Assembly (NCBI GenBank): GCA_003339415.1
Contig: PDHQ01000008.1
Location: forward strand, 124,001 to 188,000
Length of the DNA: 64,000 nt
Origin: Ophiocordyceps camponoti-saundersi (nom. inval.)
Taxonomy: Eukaryota; Ascomycota; Sordariomycetes; Hypocreales; Ophiocordycipitaceae
Direction: 5' to 3'
Part shown: positions 33,105 through 44,622 of the stretch, in pieces
Layout: each line of letters begins with the position of its first letter
Numbering within the stretch: position 1 is the first letter of the stretch
The notes under the pieces: generated by a model
Databases searched by the model: none
The model's input: the letters and a program-made list of their open reading frames with translations, nothing else
Told to the model about the DNA's origin: nothing
Position numbers and translations under genes: made by a program

Positions 33105-35630
33105 CTATATCGTCACCATACCCTCCGTCACGGCTGCAGCCACGGCGGCTGACACGGCAGAGGCAACTGCATCTCTCAGATCGAGATGGAAAAACGGCCG
33201 GTCCACGGCGCAGACGGTCGCCAACCTTGACTGTTCGCACACCGGCGTCCTGCTGTCCCAGCCTGTCTCCTCGTCCTTGTGAGGAGGTGGGAGAGGAGGG
33301 AGAAAAGGAGGAGGCGATGGTGAAAGAGGAGAAACGGGCGGAGGTGATGGAGGAAGAGGTGGAGGCGGGGGAGTCTCGTCGCTGTAGGCCTGCGTCTCGG
33401 CTGCCTCGTAGTAGCTGGTTCCCACCGGCTCTCCGTGCGGACGGCCGAAGCCGGCGGCGGCTAGAGCCCGTCGTGTCCATCGGTTGTGCACGTTGGCTAG
33501 ATGCCATGATACCCTGTCCGGCGCCGCGTGTCGGTCGAGACAGCTTCGTAGGTCCATCAATCCCTGCACGGACGTGACGTCTACGTGGTTGACGGCCGCC
33601 AGGTCCAGCACCACGGCCCGCAGTCGGGGTAGCGTCCGTCGTCTCGCAGACGTCATCGTCGTCGACGACGACGAGGACGGACCCGGATCGTTCCACAGTC
33701 GGTCCGAGTCCCGCTCGAGATGCTGCTGTTGCTCTTCTTCCGCCCCGGGACGCGTCATCGTTACAATGTGGCGTGTCAGCCTCTCGATGTGGTGCGCTTG
33801 ATTAGTATAGTTGAAGCCTTCGTTGAGCCGGTAGACGAAGACGCCCGGGTAGGGACTGCTCTCCATCTTGATGGCAGGATTCGTCCCGTCTTTTCGGTCG
33901 AGAGGTAGGAAAACGTCGCGCGAGCCGTCGTCGAGCTGTTCCCCGTCCGAGGCCGACACCTGCCGGACGCGCACCCGGCCGAGAAAGTCCCCCTTGCTCC
34001 GGGCCATGCGCACCAGCAGCAGGGCAGACGAGAGGCCGATGCCGACGTAGATGGACGTCTCGAGAGAGGTGAAGACGGCCAGGGCGACGCTGACGACCCA
34101 GATGATGAGCTCCGGCGGCGATAACTGCCAGTATTTGTACAGCTTCTTGGGCGACATCACCAGGTTGCAGACGGCGTGGATGATGATGCCTGCCAGGGCC
34201 GCGTTGGGGATGTAGTAGAAGACGGTCGTGAGGGCGTACAGCACAAGCACCAGCAAGGCGGCGCTGAAAAGGCTGGCCAGCGGACTCTTGGCCCCGGCCT
34301 TGGACAGACAGGCCGAGGCGCCGAAGGAGCCGGTGCAGACGTAGCCTCCTACAAAGGGGCTTAGAAAGTTGGCGGCTCCGAGGGCGACCGTCTCCTGCGA
34401 CGGGTCGATGCTATAGCCGAACAGTTTGCCCATGGACTTTGCGATGGCGATGTGCTCGATGACGAGGATCATGGCCACGGCTGGTAGTTCCGGGAGGATT
34501 TCCCGTAGCAGCCCCATCTTGGGGACGGGAATCGTAGCCAGGACGAAGCCTCGTTCGATGTGGCCTACGATCCGAAACTTGATCTCGTCCGTCTTCCGAT
34601 GAACGAGGTAACTGACGAGGGTGAAGAGGAGCATGGTGAAAGTAAGCCTCAGAGACGAGACGTAGGCCCATCCACGCTTGTATTTGGGCTGTCTCTTCTC
34701 CATGGCGCTGCAGAAACCCTTGACGGCGAAGAGAAGGACGATGGCCGAGATGCCGATGGCTGCGTCCAGACGGATCCTACCTAACCCCCGTAGCGTCGAC
34801 AGAATAACCAGGTAAGGAGGTTGTCGTGTGTCGACCTCTGGGATCCCCAGCGTTACCGGCAGCTGCGTCGACATGATGGTTATGCTGGCGGATGTGACGA
34901 AGGCTGAGATTGGGATGTAGGGGATGAACTCGATGATCCAGCCTAAGCGTAGCAGACCGAAGCCTAGAAGGATCATGCCTGTTATTAGGCTTAGGACGTG
35001 AGCTGTTTCTTCTGGTTTGTAGGTGCCTGGTGATGCCTCTTGTACTCGGGAGACGACTTGGCCGACGAGGAGAGAGCCTACAGCTGTTGACTTTGAGAAG
35101 GGGGTTATAAGAAGTCAGTCATCCTTCTTGTTCTTTTAGTCGTGAAGCGATACGGGAATCACATACTCCGATGACGATATCCTTGGACGTGCCGAACAGC
35201 CAGTACAGAGCGGCCCCTGTAAAGGACGTGTACAGTCCGTACGCCGGCGGTAGCTGAGCGAGCGAAGCGTAGGCCAAAGCCTGAGGAACAACCACCAACC
35301 CGATGGTGATGCCTTTCACCTAACATCAGCAAGCTTCCTCGACGCCCTCTCCCGTGAAAAACGAAACGCACCGGCAATCAAATCCCCCGCAAGCCAGCGT
35401 AGGTTATAGCGCCGGATCCACGATGCCGAGGGAAACAGATTAACGAGATAACATCTCGCACCGCCCCATGTCGGCGTCAGCTGACCGAACCACTCGCACA
35501 CCGTCGGTTCGTCCTCGGTGTACGTCTCCACCGTGCCGGGGGGTTCATCGTGTCCGTTCTCGGCTTGTTGGGAGGCGTCCATGTCCCGGACGCGGCTGGT
35601 GAAGAAGTCGAGGGCTCTTTGAGTCCCCAT
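33105..35630 (-). CDS. SulP-family sulfate permease with STAS domain
   Basis: Exons 35630-35372, 35312-35167 and 35090-33105 (introns 59 and 76 bp) give 796 residues, the usual size of fungal sulfate permeases. The first junction is set at GTGAAAG|GC because it restores GDLIAGITIGLVVVPQALAYA, the SulP signature. Later marks include AQLPPAYGLYTSF, LPAVAMILVIEHIAIAKSMG and GGYVCTGSFGASA. About 10-12 membrane spans precede a cytosolic STAS domain (from about residue 530: VFVYRLNEGFNYTN, then LRAVVLDLAAVNHVDVTSVQ). The STAS domain is interrupted by a Pro-rich insert near 33280-33370 before VDRPFFHLDLRDAVASAV. The family exchanges or imports sulfate at the plasma membrane. Confidence 0.94.
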
Positions 35631-36732
35631 GACGAGATGGGGCGGGGGAGAGGGGGAGGGTTAAGAGAGGAAAGGAAAGGATGGAATTATTCCGAGATGT
35701 AGAGGACAGATCATTGATAATGGAGAGTAAGAGGAGGAAAATAGAACCATGAGGTTGTGAATGCGAGGAGCGGCGCCTCCTGACTTGTATGTATGTATAT
35801 GAGTCTGTATACATACATACACATACACACGCCTACATACGTCGTCGCGTCCCCCGGACAAAAGAACCATGGCCCGACGACAGGAAGCCCCTCCCCCGGA
35901 CAGAGGCGAAATGAAGGCAACTGACGTTGAAATGAGAGAAGACATAAAAAAAAAAGGGACGGATGCATCTTCCCGCATAGCCTATAGCTGCCAAGCCGGG
36001 CCCCGGTGGGGAATGTGAGTTACTGGGGCTACTAACGACTCAGAGCGCGCCCCCCCTCATGTCTTGCGTCGATGAAGAAAGAAGAAAGGAAGGGGTCTTG
36101 CTTTTGACTTGGTGGCGAAGAAAAAAGAGAGAGACTACTATGGCTCAAGACGTATGACGGAAGATGTGTCGCCGTAGTCCGGGTCTAGGAGCTGTCGGCG
36201 TTTAAAGAGGACGTCGGTCGGAGCCGATCGGCGCCGGCTGACTCAGGTCGGAGCCGTGATGCCGGACTACCCCTGAAGAGGCTGGGCCGAGAGCCGAACG
36301 ATAGCCGTTGATTGAAGGCGTGCACGTTTTGAAGATGTCGACAAGTCCCAGAGAAATACACATCAGTTCCTCCCTGCCTGATATATTTCAGATTTTGAAG
36401 GGTGAGAATCAATCTTTGACAAGGCAGAGAAAGTGAGGCTGTGGCAACGTCCAATTTGCACCGTCTCGGCGGCCCGTCAACGTCTGGAATGGCGGCTAGT
36501 AATCCCGTCGTCATCCCGACCAGACAGACTGCACCCCTGAACGACTACTCCTGAAAGGCGCCATGCTGCGTCGTAGACACACGTGGTGAAGACTTGACGT
36601 AATCCCATTGACGGCGCGTTGCACGTCTCAGCTGGCCGACGAACGGCGGGGGCAGGCAATGATTGGTCTCTTCTCTTTCTTTCGCCTTGTGGGCCTGTCT
36701 CGGTTTTCGTTGTCGGACCATGTCAGGTCTTG
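35631..36732. other. Intergenic, sulfate permease promoter side
   Basis: A 1.1-kb gap between the start of the permease gene and the stop of the cyclin gene. It contains ATACATACAC words near 35810 and an A-run near 35948. No gene is evident. Confidence 0.5.
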
Positions 36733-37714
36733 TCACTTGTCGTCCGTCGGCTTTATCGCCCGCTTCTCCTCGTCGTCATCATCGTCGGTCTGTAGGCCTC
36801 TCCTGGCCACCTCTTCCTCGACGCCTTTGCGCGTAAGCATGCTCTCGCCGAGCGGACCCAGGCTATCCTTGCGTTTCCGCCACCATCCTTCCATGCTCCT
36901 CATCGCGACGACGAGGAAGCCGAGCTCTTCCCTGTCGACATCCAGCACCTCCCACCAGTCGCAGTCGGGCATTTTGGCGCCCAAATCCCGCGCTGCGTTG
37001 TAGATGGCCGCCGTAGCCAGGGCGTGCGGCTGGTGTGTGAGATATAGCATCTGAGGAGACAGCAGCGCCGTGTTGAGGTACTGCATCGTTCGCAGCGACA
37101 CTTGCGCCTTGGGCCTGGACAAGAAGTCGAGAGTCTGTAGGTATGTTACGGCCAGCGGGTGCGGCAACGCGACGTGGGTGTCAAAGGAAAGAGAGTAGAG
37201 GATGCGCGCTTCGAGGACTAGCATCCGTTGCGAAAAGGCATAGTAATCACCCTCTGGCTGGTAGAACGATTCGACCTCGTTGTCCGCTTCTCCGGCGCCG
37301 AACAGAGGCGAGTGGCGTGAAATAAGATAAGCGTAGACGTTGGCGACGTCGCGCGGCGATCGCGGCATTGGACCCAGTTTGGCTACCAGATAGATGGCTG
37401 CCGCCGACGCTTCCTAGCCGAACAACAAGCTCGTCACCGGGAGGGCTCGCCAGGTGGGGGCAAAAGGGCGAAAGGGACGAAGCACATACGCTAAACTCAT
37501 ACGCCATCGGAGAGTCTATTAGCCAGTACCGCGCCAGTATGACGTTCGCCCTCGCCGTCACCGACTGTGGAAGTCGCAGCAGCAGGCCGGCGGCTTGGGT
37601 TAGGCATTGCGTCGCGATGAAGACGGATTCGTAAAGGTCCTGGGGGAGTGACGAGAGGGAAACGCGGAGTTGCAGCTGCGACACCGTGGCTAGCGGGTTC
37701 GTGAGAAGCGACAT
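36733..37714 (-). CDS. Cyclin-box protein (cyclin L-like)
   Basis: Exons 37714-37490 and 37413-36733 with a 76-bp intron give 301 residues. The N-terminal cyclin fold starts at residues 15-75 (ATQCLTQAAGLLLRLPQSV then ARANVILARYWLID); the junction gives SEASAAAIYLVAKLGPMPRS and then ANVYAYLIS. A second helical half follows (LEARILYSLSFDTHVALPHP, LATAAIYNAARDLG). This layout matches the transcription and splicing cyclins (L/K/T type) of fungi rather than mitotic cyclins, so a partner in the Cdk9-12 group is inferred. The C-terminus is acidic and Lys-rich. It is divergent from bystin. Confidence 0.85.
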
Positions 37715-37999
37715 GGCCGCCGCGAGGATCTGATGCGCCGCGAGGATCTGATGCGCCGCTCCTATTGGCGGTTTGTCGGTGGAGGAAGACGACGACGAGG
37801 TAGGTAGGGAGAGAGGTTATTTGCTTCTCCGAAGTTGGAGATGTCTCTAATTGCACACCGAGCTAAAGGCACATGACTTTGGGTGGGGGGGCTCTTATCT
37901 TCATCGATAAGAGCCCACACATCTTTTTTTTTTACCTGACCGATATCTTCTCCTCGTCCCCATTGATCCCCTCAGACAACCGCACCTCACCCTTGTGCA
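37715..37999. promoter_or_regulatory. Bidirectional promoter of cyclin and bystin genes
   Basis: 285 bp separate the two divergent start codons. A short inverted repeat, CTTATC...GATAAG (about 37893-37911), lies in the middle; GATA-type factors bind such words in fungi, but binding here is inference. Confidence 0.5.
37716..37757. repeat. 18-bp tandem duplication next to the cyclin start
   Basis: The unit GAGGATCTGATGCGCCGC occurs twice in direct tandem, immediately upstream of the cyclin ATG. Confidence 0.85.
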
Positions 38000-39511
38000 A
38001 TGCCCAAAGCCCCGGCTCCCATGGCTGAACGCCAAGCTCGACGCCATAATCCGCTTGAAGATGACATTCTCGCCACCGGCGTTCTTCGGAATAAGCCCAG
38101 TAAGAAACGACCCCGCGGCCAGGATGAAGACCAGGGCTTCGTCGATTCCAGAGCGTCCCGAGACATCCTGCGCATAGGTCGCGAGCTTGTGGACGAGGAG
38201 GACGCCGAAAGGAGAGCCGTGAGGGAGGAACCTGTGGTTGATAATTTTGTGTACAGCTCCCGCGTCGAGGAGGCTGAAGCTGAAGTCAATGCTGGCCACG
38301 CATATGAAGATGACGATGATGGTTGGGGTGACGAAGAGGAAGTGGTGGAAGAGATCGAAGTTGATCCTCAAGACCTCGAGACGTATACCAAATTCATGCC
38401 CGATCGAGACGAGGATGACCTGCTCAAGCACGGCTGGGACCGCCGTCCCTCGGGCGACGAACAGGGCGAGAGCGTCAATTTGGCAGACCTCATCTTGGAG
38501 AAGATTGCGGCCTTTGAGGCATCCGAGGCAAGGAAAGAGGCAGGTCTGCCCGCAGAAGAGCACCAGCTACCTCCGCGCGTCGTCGATGCCTACACCAAGT
38601 GAGCAGGCCCGAATAGCCCCCGCCGCTCCCTATCACTGACGCACTATCCCAGAGTCGGACAGATCCTGTCCCGATACAAGTCGGGGCCTCTCCCCAAGCC
38701 CTTTAAGATCCTTCCCACCGTACCCCATTGGGAGGAAATACTCGAGATTACGAAGCCGGAGAGCTGGACCCCCAATGCTTGTTACCAAGCCACCCGCATC
38801 TTCGTTTCCCACAAGCCCGCCGTCGTCCAGCGGTTCCTCGAGATGGTCGTGCTAGAAAAGGTCCGCGAGGATATTTACGAGAATAAGAAGCTCAACGTTC
38901 ACCTCTTCAACTCGCTCAAAAAGGCCCTCTACAAGCCGGCCGCCTTCTTCAAGGGCTTCCTCTTCCCCCTCGTCGGCAGCGGTACCTGCACGTTGAGGGA
39001 GGCACACATCATCTCGGCCGTTCTAGCCAGGATCTCCATCCCCGTTCTGCACTCTGCCGCCGCCCTCAAGGGTCTGTGCGACATCGCCGCTCAGGAGGCA
39101 TCTCACGGCACCGAGGGCGGTGGAGCCACCAACATATTCATCAAGACGCTACTGGAGAAGAAGTACGCCCTGCCGTACCAGGTCATCGACGCGCTCGTCT
39201 TTCACTTCATGCGCTTCCGCAGCGTCGACCCTGCCGGCGTGCGGGCGGGGGAGGCTCCGACCGAGGGAGACGCCAGGACAAAGTTGCCCGTCATCTGGCA
39301 TCAGGGCTTATTGGCCTTTGCACAGAGATACAAGGGAGACATCACCGAGGACCAGCGCGAGGCTTTGCTGGATCTATTGTTAAGCCATGGCCACCAGGCC
39401 ATCGGGCCCGAGGTGCGGCGAGAGCTACTGGCTGGTAGAGGCCGTGGCGTTCCCCTTGAGCCGCAGAACGTGGCTTTTGACGGCGATGATACCATGGCGG
39501 TTGACCCCTGA
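38000..39511 (+). CDS. ENP1: Bystin (Enp1), 40S ribosome assembly factor
   Basis: Exons 38000-38598 and 38653-39511 with a 54-bp intron give 485 residues. The N-terminal half is charged and acidic (DDDDGWGDEEEVVEEIE), and the C-terminal bystin domain begins near residue 200 (VGQILSRYKSGPLPKPFKIL). It includes MVVLEKVREDIYENKKLNVH, LFNSLKKALYKPAAFFKG, LPYQVIDALVFHFMRF and LPVIWHQGLLAFAQRYK, all typical of Enp1. The protein binds pre-40S particles in the nucleolus and is needed for 18S rRNA maturation, by homology. The start is the first ATG in frame and gives the usual basic MPKAP N-terminus. Confidence 0.95.
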
Positions 39512-40061
39512 GTTGAAGCGTTTGGCTATTTTTTTTCCTTCTTCTTCTTTCATGGCGTTTGGCGAGTTGGGCTTCCTACAGGCTGAAAAGGGCCTTCTCT
39601 TCATCGTGGCATGATACGGTCAGGACAAGCGATTTACAGCGGCAGGTAGAATGCGGAATTCGCGGAAAAAATGAGACGTTGCCACGAATACTGAATAGCC
39701 TTGATCAGGTATCCATCTATTGCCTCAGGATAGAGCCTGCCAGAGTCGAGCCAGGACGCGTCTCTCACGCCTGCCGAGACTGACATAGAGCGAGGATCGC
39801 CAGGAGCAAGGCTTTCTAGGGCCATCTCGGTCACACTGCTGTCGCTCACTCGTCTCCTGCGGAGCAACAGTCGCCTCATATATGAAACTCATCCTATGCA
39901 CATACCTACCTACAGACCTATAGTTTTCGCGTGGACCATTCAGCATTTACATCGCCGACCACTTGGTGCGTCCTGCCAAATCTCGCCCTCCTACCTTTGG
40001 CTCAAAGCCCGAGGCCAAGTTGCCGTCTCGAACGCATCGGTACCTCGTCCAAGACAGCGCC
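39512..40061. other. Intergenic after bystin, possible leader of next gene
   Basis: A 550-bp gap. From 39924 to 40061 the frame of the next gene is open without an ATG, so an upstream first exon of that gene may lie here; I cannot place it. Confidence 0.4.
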
Positions 40062-41753
40062 ATGGCGAACCGGATGACGCGAGGGGCCATGTCAGCAGAC
40101 GAGTTCAAGTGCGTCGATCCGGCCTTTCTGCCCTGGTTCGTTACACATGGCTGACTTGCTGTACGCGTAGTTACTGGGATCTCCTGGCCGACTTCATGAC
40201 GATTGTGCCGATGGTTCAAGAGACGCTTCCGACGCCGACCGCCTCACGCCACGACGAGAAGAACGAAGAGGAGAACGATGAGAAGATTAATGGACTGCTC
40301 AGCCGTGACAGCGGCGTTAAAAACAATGGCGTCGGCCTCGGAGCTCGGAGCCTTTTACGTCGAGCGATGCCCCATGACGGGGCTCTAACAGACAACTCGT
40401 CACCCTCGCCCGGCAAAAAGACAAGTCCAGCGCCGGCGGCAGCAACTCATCACGGCATACGGGGACAAGGCATCGACCCGCCTCGGCCGCCTCGCGAAGA
40501 ATTCGAATAGGTGTGGTTCCCCGAGGGCTACTGGGCCGAGCGTCGGCTCTTGAGTCAGCGCGCGCGCAAGAGCAATTCCAGCTTGCGCTTCTGGAAGTGG
40601 CGCACACGCTCTAACAAGTCGGCGCAGAGCGACGCGGAGGCCGGAGACTCGCTCGTATGGTCGTGCCCGTCGACGACTTCCAGCGCGCCCGCGTGGTTGC
40701 CGACCGCAGACTCGAACGCCTATTTCTCTGACGCGCAGCACCCGTTGCTGAGTCCGTTTCTGTCGGAGAGGACTCATGTGCTTTCCTTGCAGCACCCGAC
40801 GGGCATGACGCCCACGGGTGAGCCCTCGATATCTGTCCAGGGGCAGGAAGAGAAGGCCGTGGACGCGATACCACAGGCCATGCCTGCCAATGTGAAGCGA
40901 GTCTCTGCGGCGGCAACCTCTCAGGGGACGTCGAAGAGCCGGCGCAGCACGTCTTCGTGGTACTACTCCACTCGGGATTGGTTCGGCCGTGCCATGGAGG
41001 CGCTGCGGGGAAGAGAGGTATGGGCGTGTCGACGTCGTCTTGGTCGTCGCTGACCGGCTAAGCAGAGACGCGCCACGCATCCCACGCCGAGGAAAAGGTC
41101 GTCACGGAAGCTCTTCCGCCGCCGTCGTGGACGCCACAGGTTGTCGTCCGGCTCCTTGGGCACATTCTTGCGCGCCCCGGTAGCGGCAAACGGTAAGGCT
41201 CTCATCCTGTCTTGCCTGCTCGTCATCTCCTGCTGAGTCTTTTTGATGGGGTCACGTCAGGTAGCAGCTTCTATTCGGCCAATAGCCAGTTCCCCGGCAA
41301 TGTATGTGCTTGTTCTCCAACAACGTCAACGCGACGCGTGCTCACTCTGATTCTTGATGACAGGAGGCCGTGCGCGTCAGCACACCACCCTTGGACGAGT
41401 TTACGGCAGACGGCAAGCCTCGGGGCTTCTTCACCTGCACGACGCCGCCTTCGGTCCCGAGCCGACCCGCGTCCGCGGTACCACCGCATGTCAGCACCGG
41501 CGGCTTACGACACGGCAGCCTCTCGGTGCCGACGCGCGAGTGGTGGGAGGCGCCTCCTGTGCGCTCGGTTCGCCCTCCTGTCTTCGCGGCGGCTGGCTTC
41601 CGGTTCGACGTCCCGGAGCATCTGCCGTCCAGCCCGATGTGTCCCATCAACAGCCGCTCTCGGCCCGGCAGTACTGGCGTTTGCGTCTACCATGGTCGGG
41701 CGAGGAATTCGAAGCTCAGGGGCGGGTCGACTCCGCCGGAGAGTGATGATTGA
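40062..41753 (+). CDS. Conserved fungal protein of unknown function, interrupted by in-frame TAG
   Basis: Five exons (40062-40108, 40171-41017, 41066-41192, 41261-41301, 41364-41753) join in frame over 484 codons. The first intron (62 bp) has a GTGCGT donor and restores DEFNYWDLLADFMTIVPMVQ. The later introns (48, 68 and 62 bp) are canonical and rebuild NGSSFYSANSQFPGNEAVRV. The C-terminus has FDVPEHLPSSPMCPINS and GTGVCVYHGR, which I recall as a conserved block of uncharacterised Sordariomycete proteins. At codon 129 (40508-40510) the frame reads TAG inside EEFE-stop-VWFPEGYWAE, where Trp (TGG) would be expected. The frame stays open for more than 350 codons afterwards. It is a single-base nonsense allele or a base-calling error; the N-terminus is uncertain. 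No function is known to me. Confidence 0.65.
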
Positions 41754-42201
41754 GGAGGGGATGTTTCTAAGAGTAGAATCGAAGACATGGAGTATTCTTT
41801 TTGGGGGCCCTAATTGTCGGCATCCGAGATGGAGTAATGCGAATGGATGCGAATGAGCGCTTACTGCGTCTACGATATTATTAAGAATGTTGCCTCGCAG
41901 GCGATTTCACGCGGCTTTTAGGAGCACCTCTTCGGAGAGATAGGCAGTGAGAGTCAGTGTAAATCAAGGCTCTTGCGCATTGTAGTTAAACTTGAGCATT
42001 CCGAGGTTGTGTGTACAGTGTAAGTGAGGCTTGAGGGTAGTCACGTGACACGATGACAGCGACAAGACTTGGCGTTAATAAGCGCGTTAATTGACCTCGC
42101 GCCTTGCAAACGCGTCTCGACGCGCTGGGCTTTTTTTCCAACACTCGATTTTCTCCCGCCCTTCCCCCCCTCTTCAACAGCAGGGTCCGTCCTCGGCAGG
42201 C
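41754..42201. other. Intergenic before ORC4
   Basis: A 448-bp gap. The ORC4 frame is open upstream to about 42091 but without an ATG, so the start at 42202 is preferred. No other element is seen. Confidence 0.5.
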
Positions 42202-44622
42202 ATGACAAACAGGCATGGCCCCGCTTCTTCCCCCGGCCGCAGCATGGAAGGCGACGGGACTCCGACATCGGGCCGCAGAAAACGGCAGCTGGCGAACGGC
42301 GACGGCGACGGCGACGGCGATGGCGAAGCGGCGAAGCGGCGCAAGCTGGACGAGGCGAAGACGGAAGCCAACGGATCGAGGCCGGCCATCAAACTCGCTG
42401 CTCTCAAGGGCACCAAGTGGGATAGGGGGGACATTGGCGATGCTAGGATGTCGCGACAACCTTCTACTCCGACGCGAGGGTCGCCTTCGTATGGGAAGGC
42501 TGGGTCTGGATCGAAGCGGAGCCTTGGTCTGCGAAGTGGTGCGCTCTTGGCGGCGAAGGAGGGCGCTTCTGATGGGCCGGTGAAGCTACGGGGTATTCTG
42601 ACGCCTTCGAGGAATAAGGGGAGAAGGCTCAAGAGCGTTACTTTTAATGGAGGTGACGATGAGGTCTACTTTGAGGATCTGCCTAAGATTCCTACGTCGA
42701 AGAGGGCGAGGAGGGATGAGGAGGAGCAGGAGGAGGAGGAGGGGAAAGAGATTCGATGTGGCATCTGCTTGAAGCCTGATTCTCGACCGCCCAACGAGAT
42801 TATCCTATGTGACAATTGCGACTTTGCGTCGCATCAGGTGTGCTGCGGCGTGCCGGAGATTCCGGAGGGAGATTGGCTTTGCAGGTCGTGCAGTCAGGAG
42901 GAGGTGGTGCAGATGGTGGTGGAGAAGACGGCTGAGGCTTCTCCGACGACTACAACGGCGACGAAGGCGACGACGACGACGACGGCGAGTGACGTGCCCG
43001 AGATAGCCAACCTCGATCAGCATCTGCGCTCTCTGCAGCGCGTTCTTCTCGATAGGTGCTGCGGACGACGACGCATACGGATGATCGGGCTGGAGGCGTG
43101 CTACGACAAGGCGAGGCAGTTGGTGGAGCAGACGGTCGTTGCGGCCGAGGGCAACTCTATGCTGCTGATCGGCCCCAGAGGCTGCGGGAAGACGACGGTG
43201 AGAAGGATTCTTTTGCTATCTTTTTTTCCATCGCCATGGCTGACGGGAAAGGGGGGGAGTCGGATGAGTATAGATGATCGAAAACATGATGGAGGACCTT
43301 TCGCGAGAGCATCGTCACCTTTTTCACGTTGTTCGGCTGAGCGGTTTCATTCACACGGACGATAAGGTCGCCCTCAAGGAGATATGGCGTCAGCTGGGTA
43401 AGGAGATGGAGGTCGAGGACGATCTGGTCAACAGGGTGAGTCGTGCTCGGTTTTTCCGGGTGTGAAGGAAAAGACTGACAAGGAGAATTTGGGAAAAAAA
43501 AGACAAACTACGCAGACACGTTGGCATCTCTCCTCGCGCTCCTCTCACATCCATCGGAGATTACGGGCTGCGACGAGGGCGTGACGTCCCAATCGGTCGT
43601 CTTCGTCATCGACGAGTTCGACATGTTCGCCGGCCACGGCCGACAGACGCTGCTCTACAACCTGCTGGACATTGCGCAGTCGCGAAAGGCGCCCATCGCC
43701 GTCGTCGGCTGCACCACCCGGCTGGACGTGGTGGAGATGCTGGAGAAGAGGGTCAAGAGCCGGTTCAGCCATCGGTGCGTCTACCTCTCGCCGCCGAAGT
43801 CGTTGGCCGGGTTCTGGCAGGTTTGTCGTCAGGGATTGGTGGTGGATTGGCCGGATGTCGGGGCTGAGGGCATCGATGCCGGGTTGGAAGGGTGGGATGA
43901 GTTTTACGCCTATTGGTGTAGGAAGATTGAGGTGAGAGGATTCCTGTGTGAGTGAATGGAGAGTATCGCGAAGGAAATGCTGACGAGGGATGATGATGAT
44001 GATGATGATGATGATGGTGATGGTGATGCAGGAGCTTTACGAGCAGAGGTCGTTTCAGAACCTGCTGCAGTATCATTTCTACACGACCAAGTCGGCAGCG
44101 GCGTTCATGTCAGAGTGGGTTCTGCCTCTGACGCAACTCTCGGCGACGAACATGGGTCTAGACAGCGACCGGGACAGCAGTACGACGGCGACGACGACGA
44201 CGACGACGGTGGGACCCCCCCGTTCACGACTGGAACCCCTCCTGTCGACGCTGTCGGAGCTCGAGCTCGGCATGCTCATAGCGGCGGCCAGGCTGGACGT
44301 GGTGGCGGACACGTCGACGGTCAACTTCGCCATGGCTTACGACGAGTACGGGTCGCTGGTGGCGAGGCAGAGGCTCCAGTCGGCGACGTCGGGCATGCTG
44401 GCGGTGGCGGGGAGGTGTTGGGGCAGGGCGGTCGCGGCGGTCGCTTGGGAGAGGCTCATCTCGCTCGGTCTCCTGTCGGCGGCGGCGGCGGTGACCGGGG
44501 GGGCAGCGGGAGGTCAGGGGGGGTTGGATGGGAGGATGTGGAGGGTTGAGGTTACGCTTGAGGAGATTCCGGCGGCGGTTGAGTTGGGGCCTGTGCTGGG
44601 GAGGTGGTGTAGGGAGATATGA
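42202..44622 (+). CDS. orc4: Origin recognition complex subunit 4 with N-terminal PHD finger
   Basis: Exons 42202-43197, 43274-43435, 43503-43931 and 44032-44622 (introns 76, 67 and 100 bp) give 725 residues. An N-terminal basic, low-complexity part is followed by a PHD finger (about 184-232: CGIC, LCDNCDFASHQVCC, WLCRSC), then the AAA+ domain. Walker A is IGPRGCGKTT (323-332), with an intron directly after it; Walker B is VVFVIDEFD (about 417-425). The junctions restore NGFIHTDDK-type sequence and NYADTLASLLALLSHP, both typical of Orc4. The C-terminal winged-helix region (ELYEQRSFQNLLQYHFYTTK) is complete. Orc4 is part of the hexamer that marks replication origins. The last intron holds a (GAT)n tract (43990-44028). 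Confidence 0.93.

Noticed and set aside
40136..40170. 35-bp intron in the gene at 40062
   Set aside because: It is shorter than normal fungal introns; the donor at 40109 gives 62 bp, a better GTGCGT site and the same phase.
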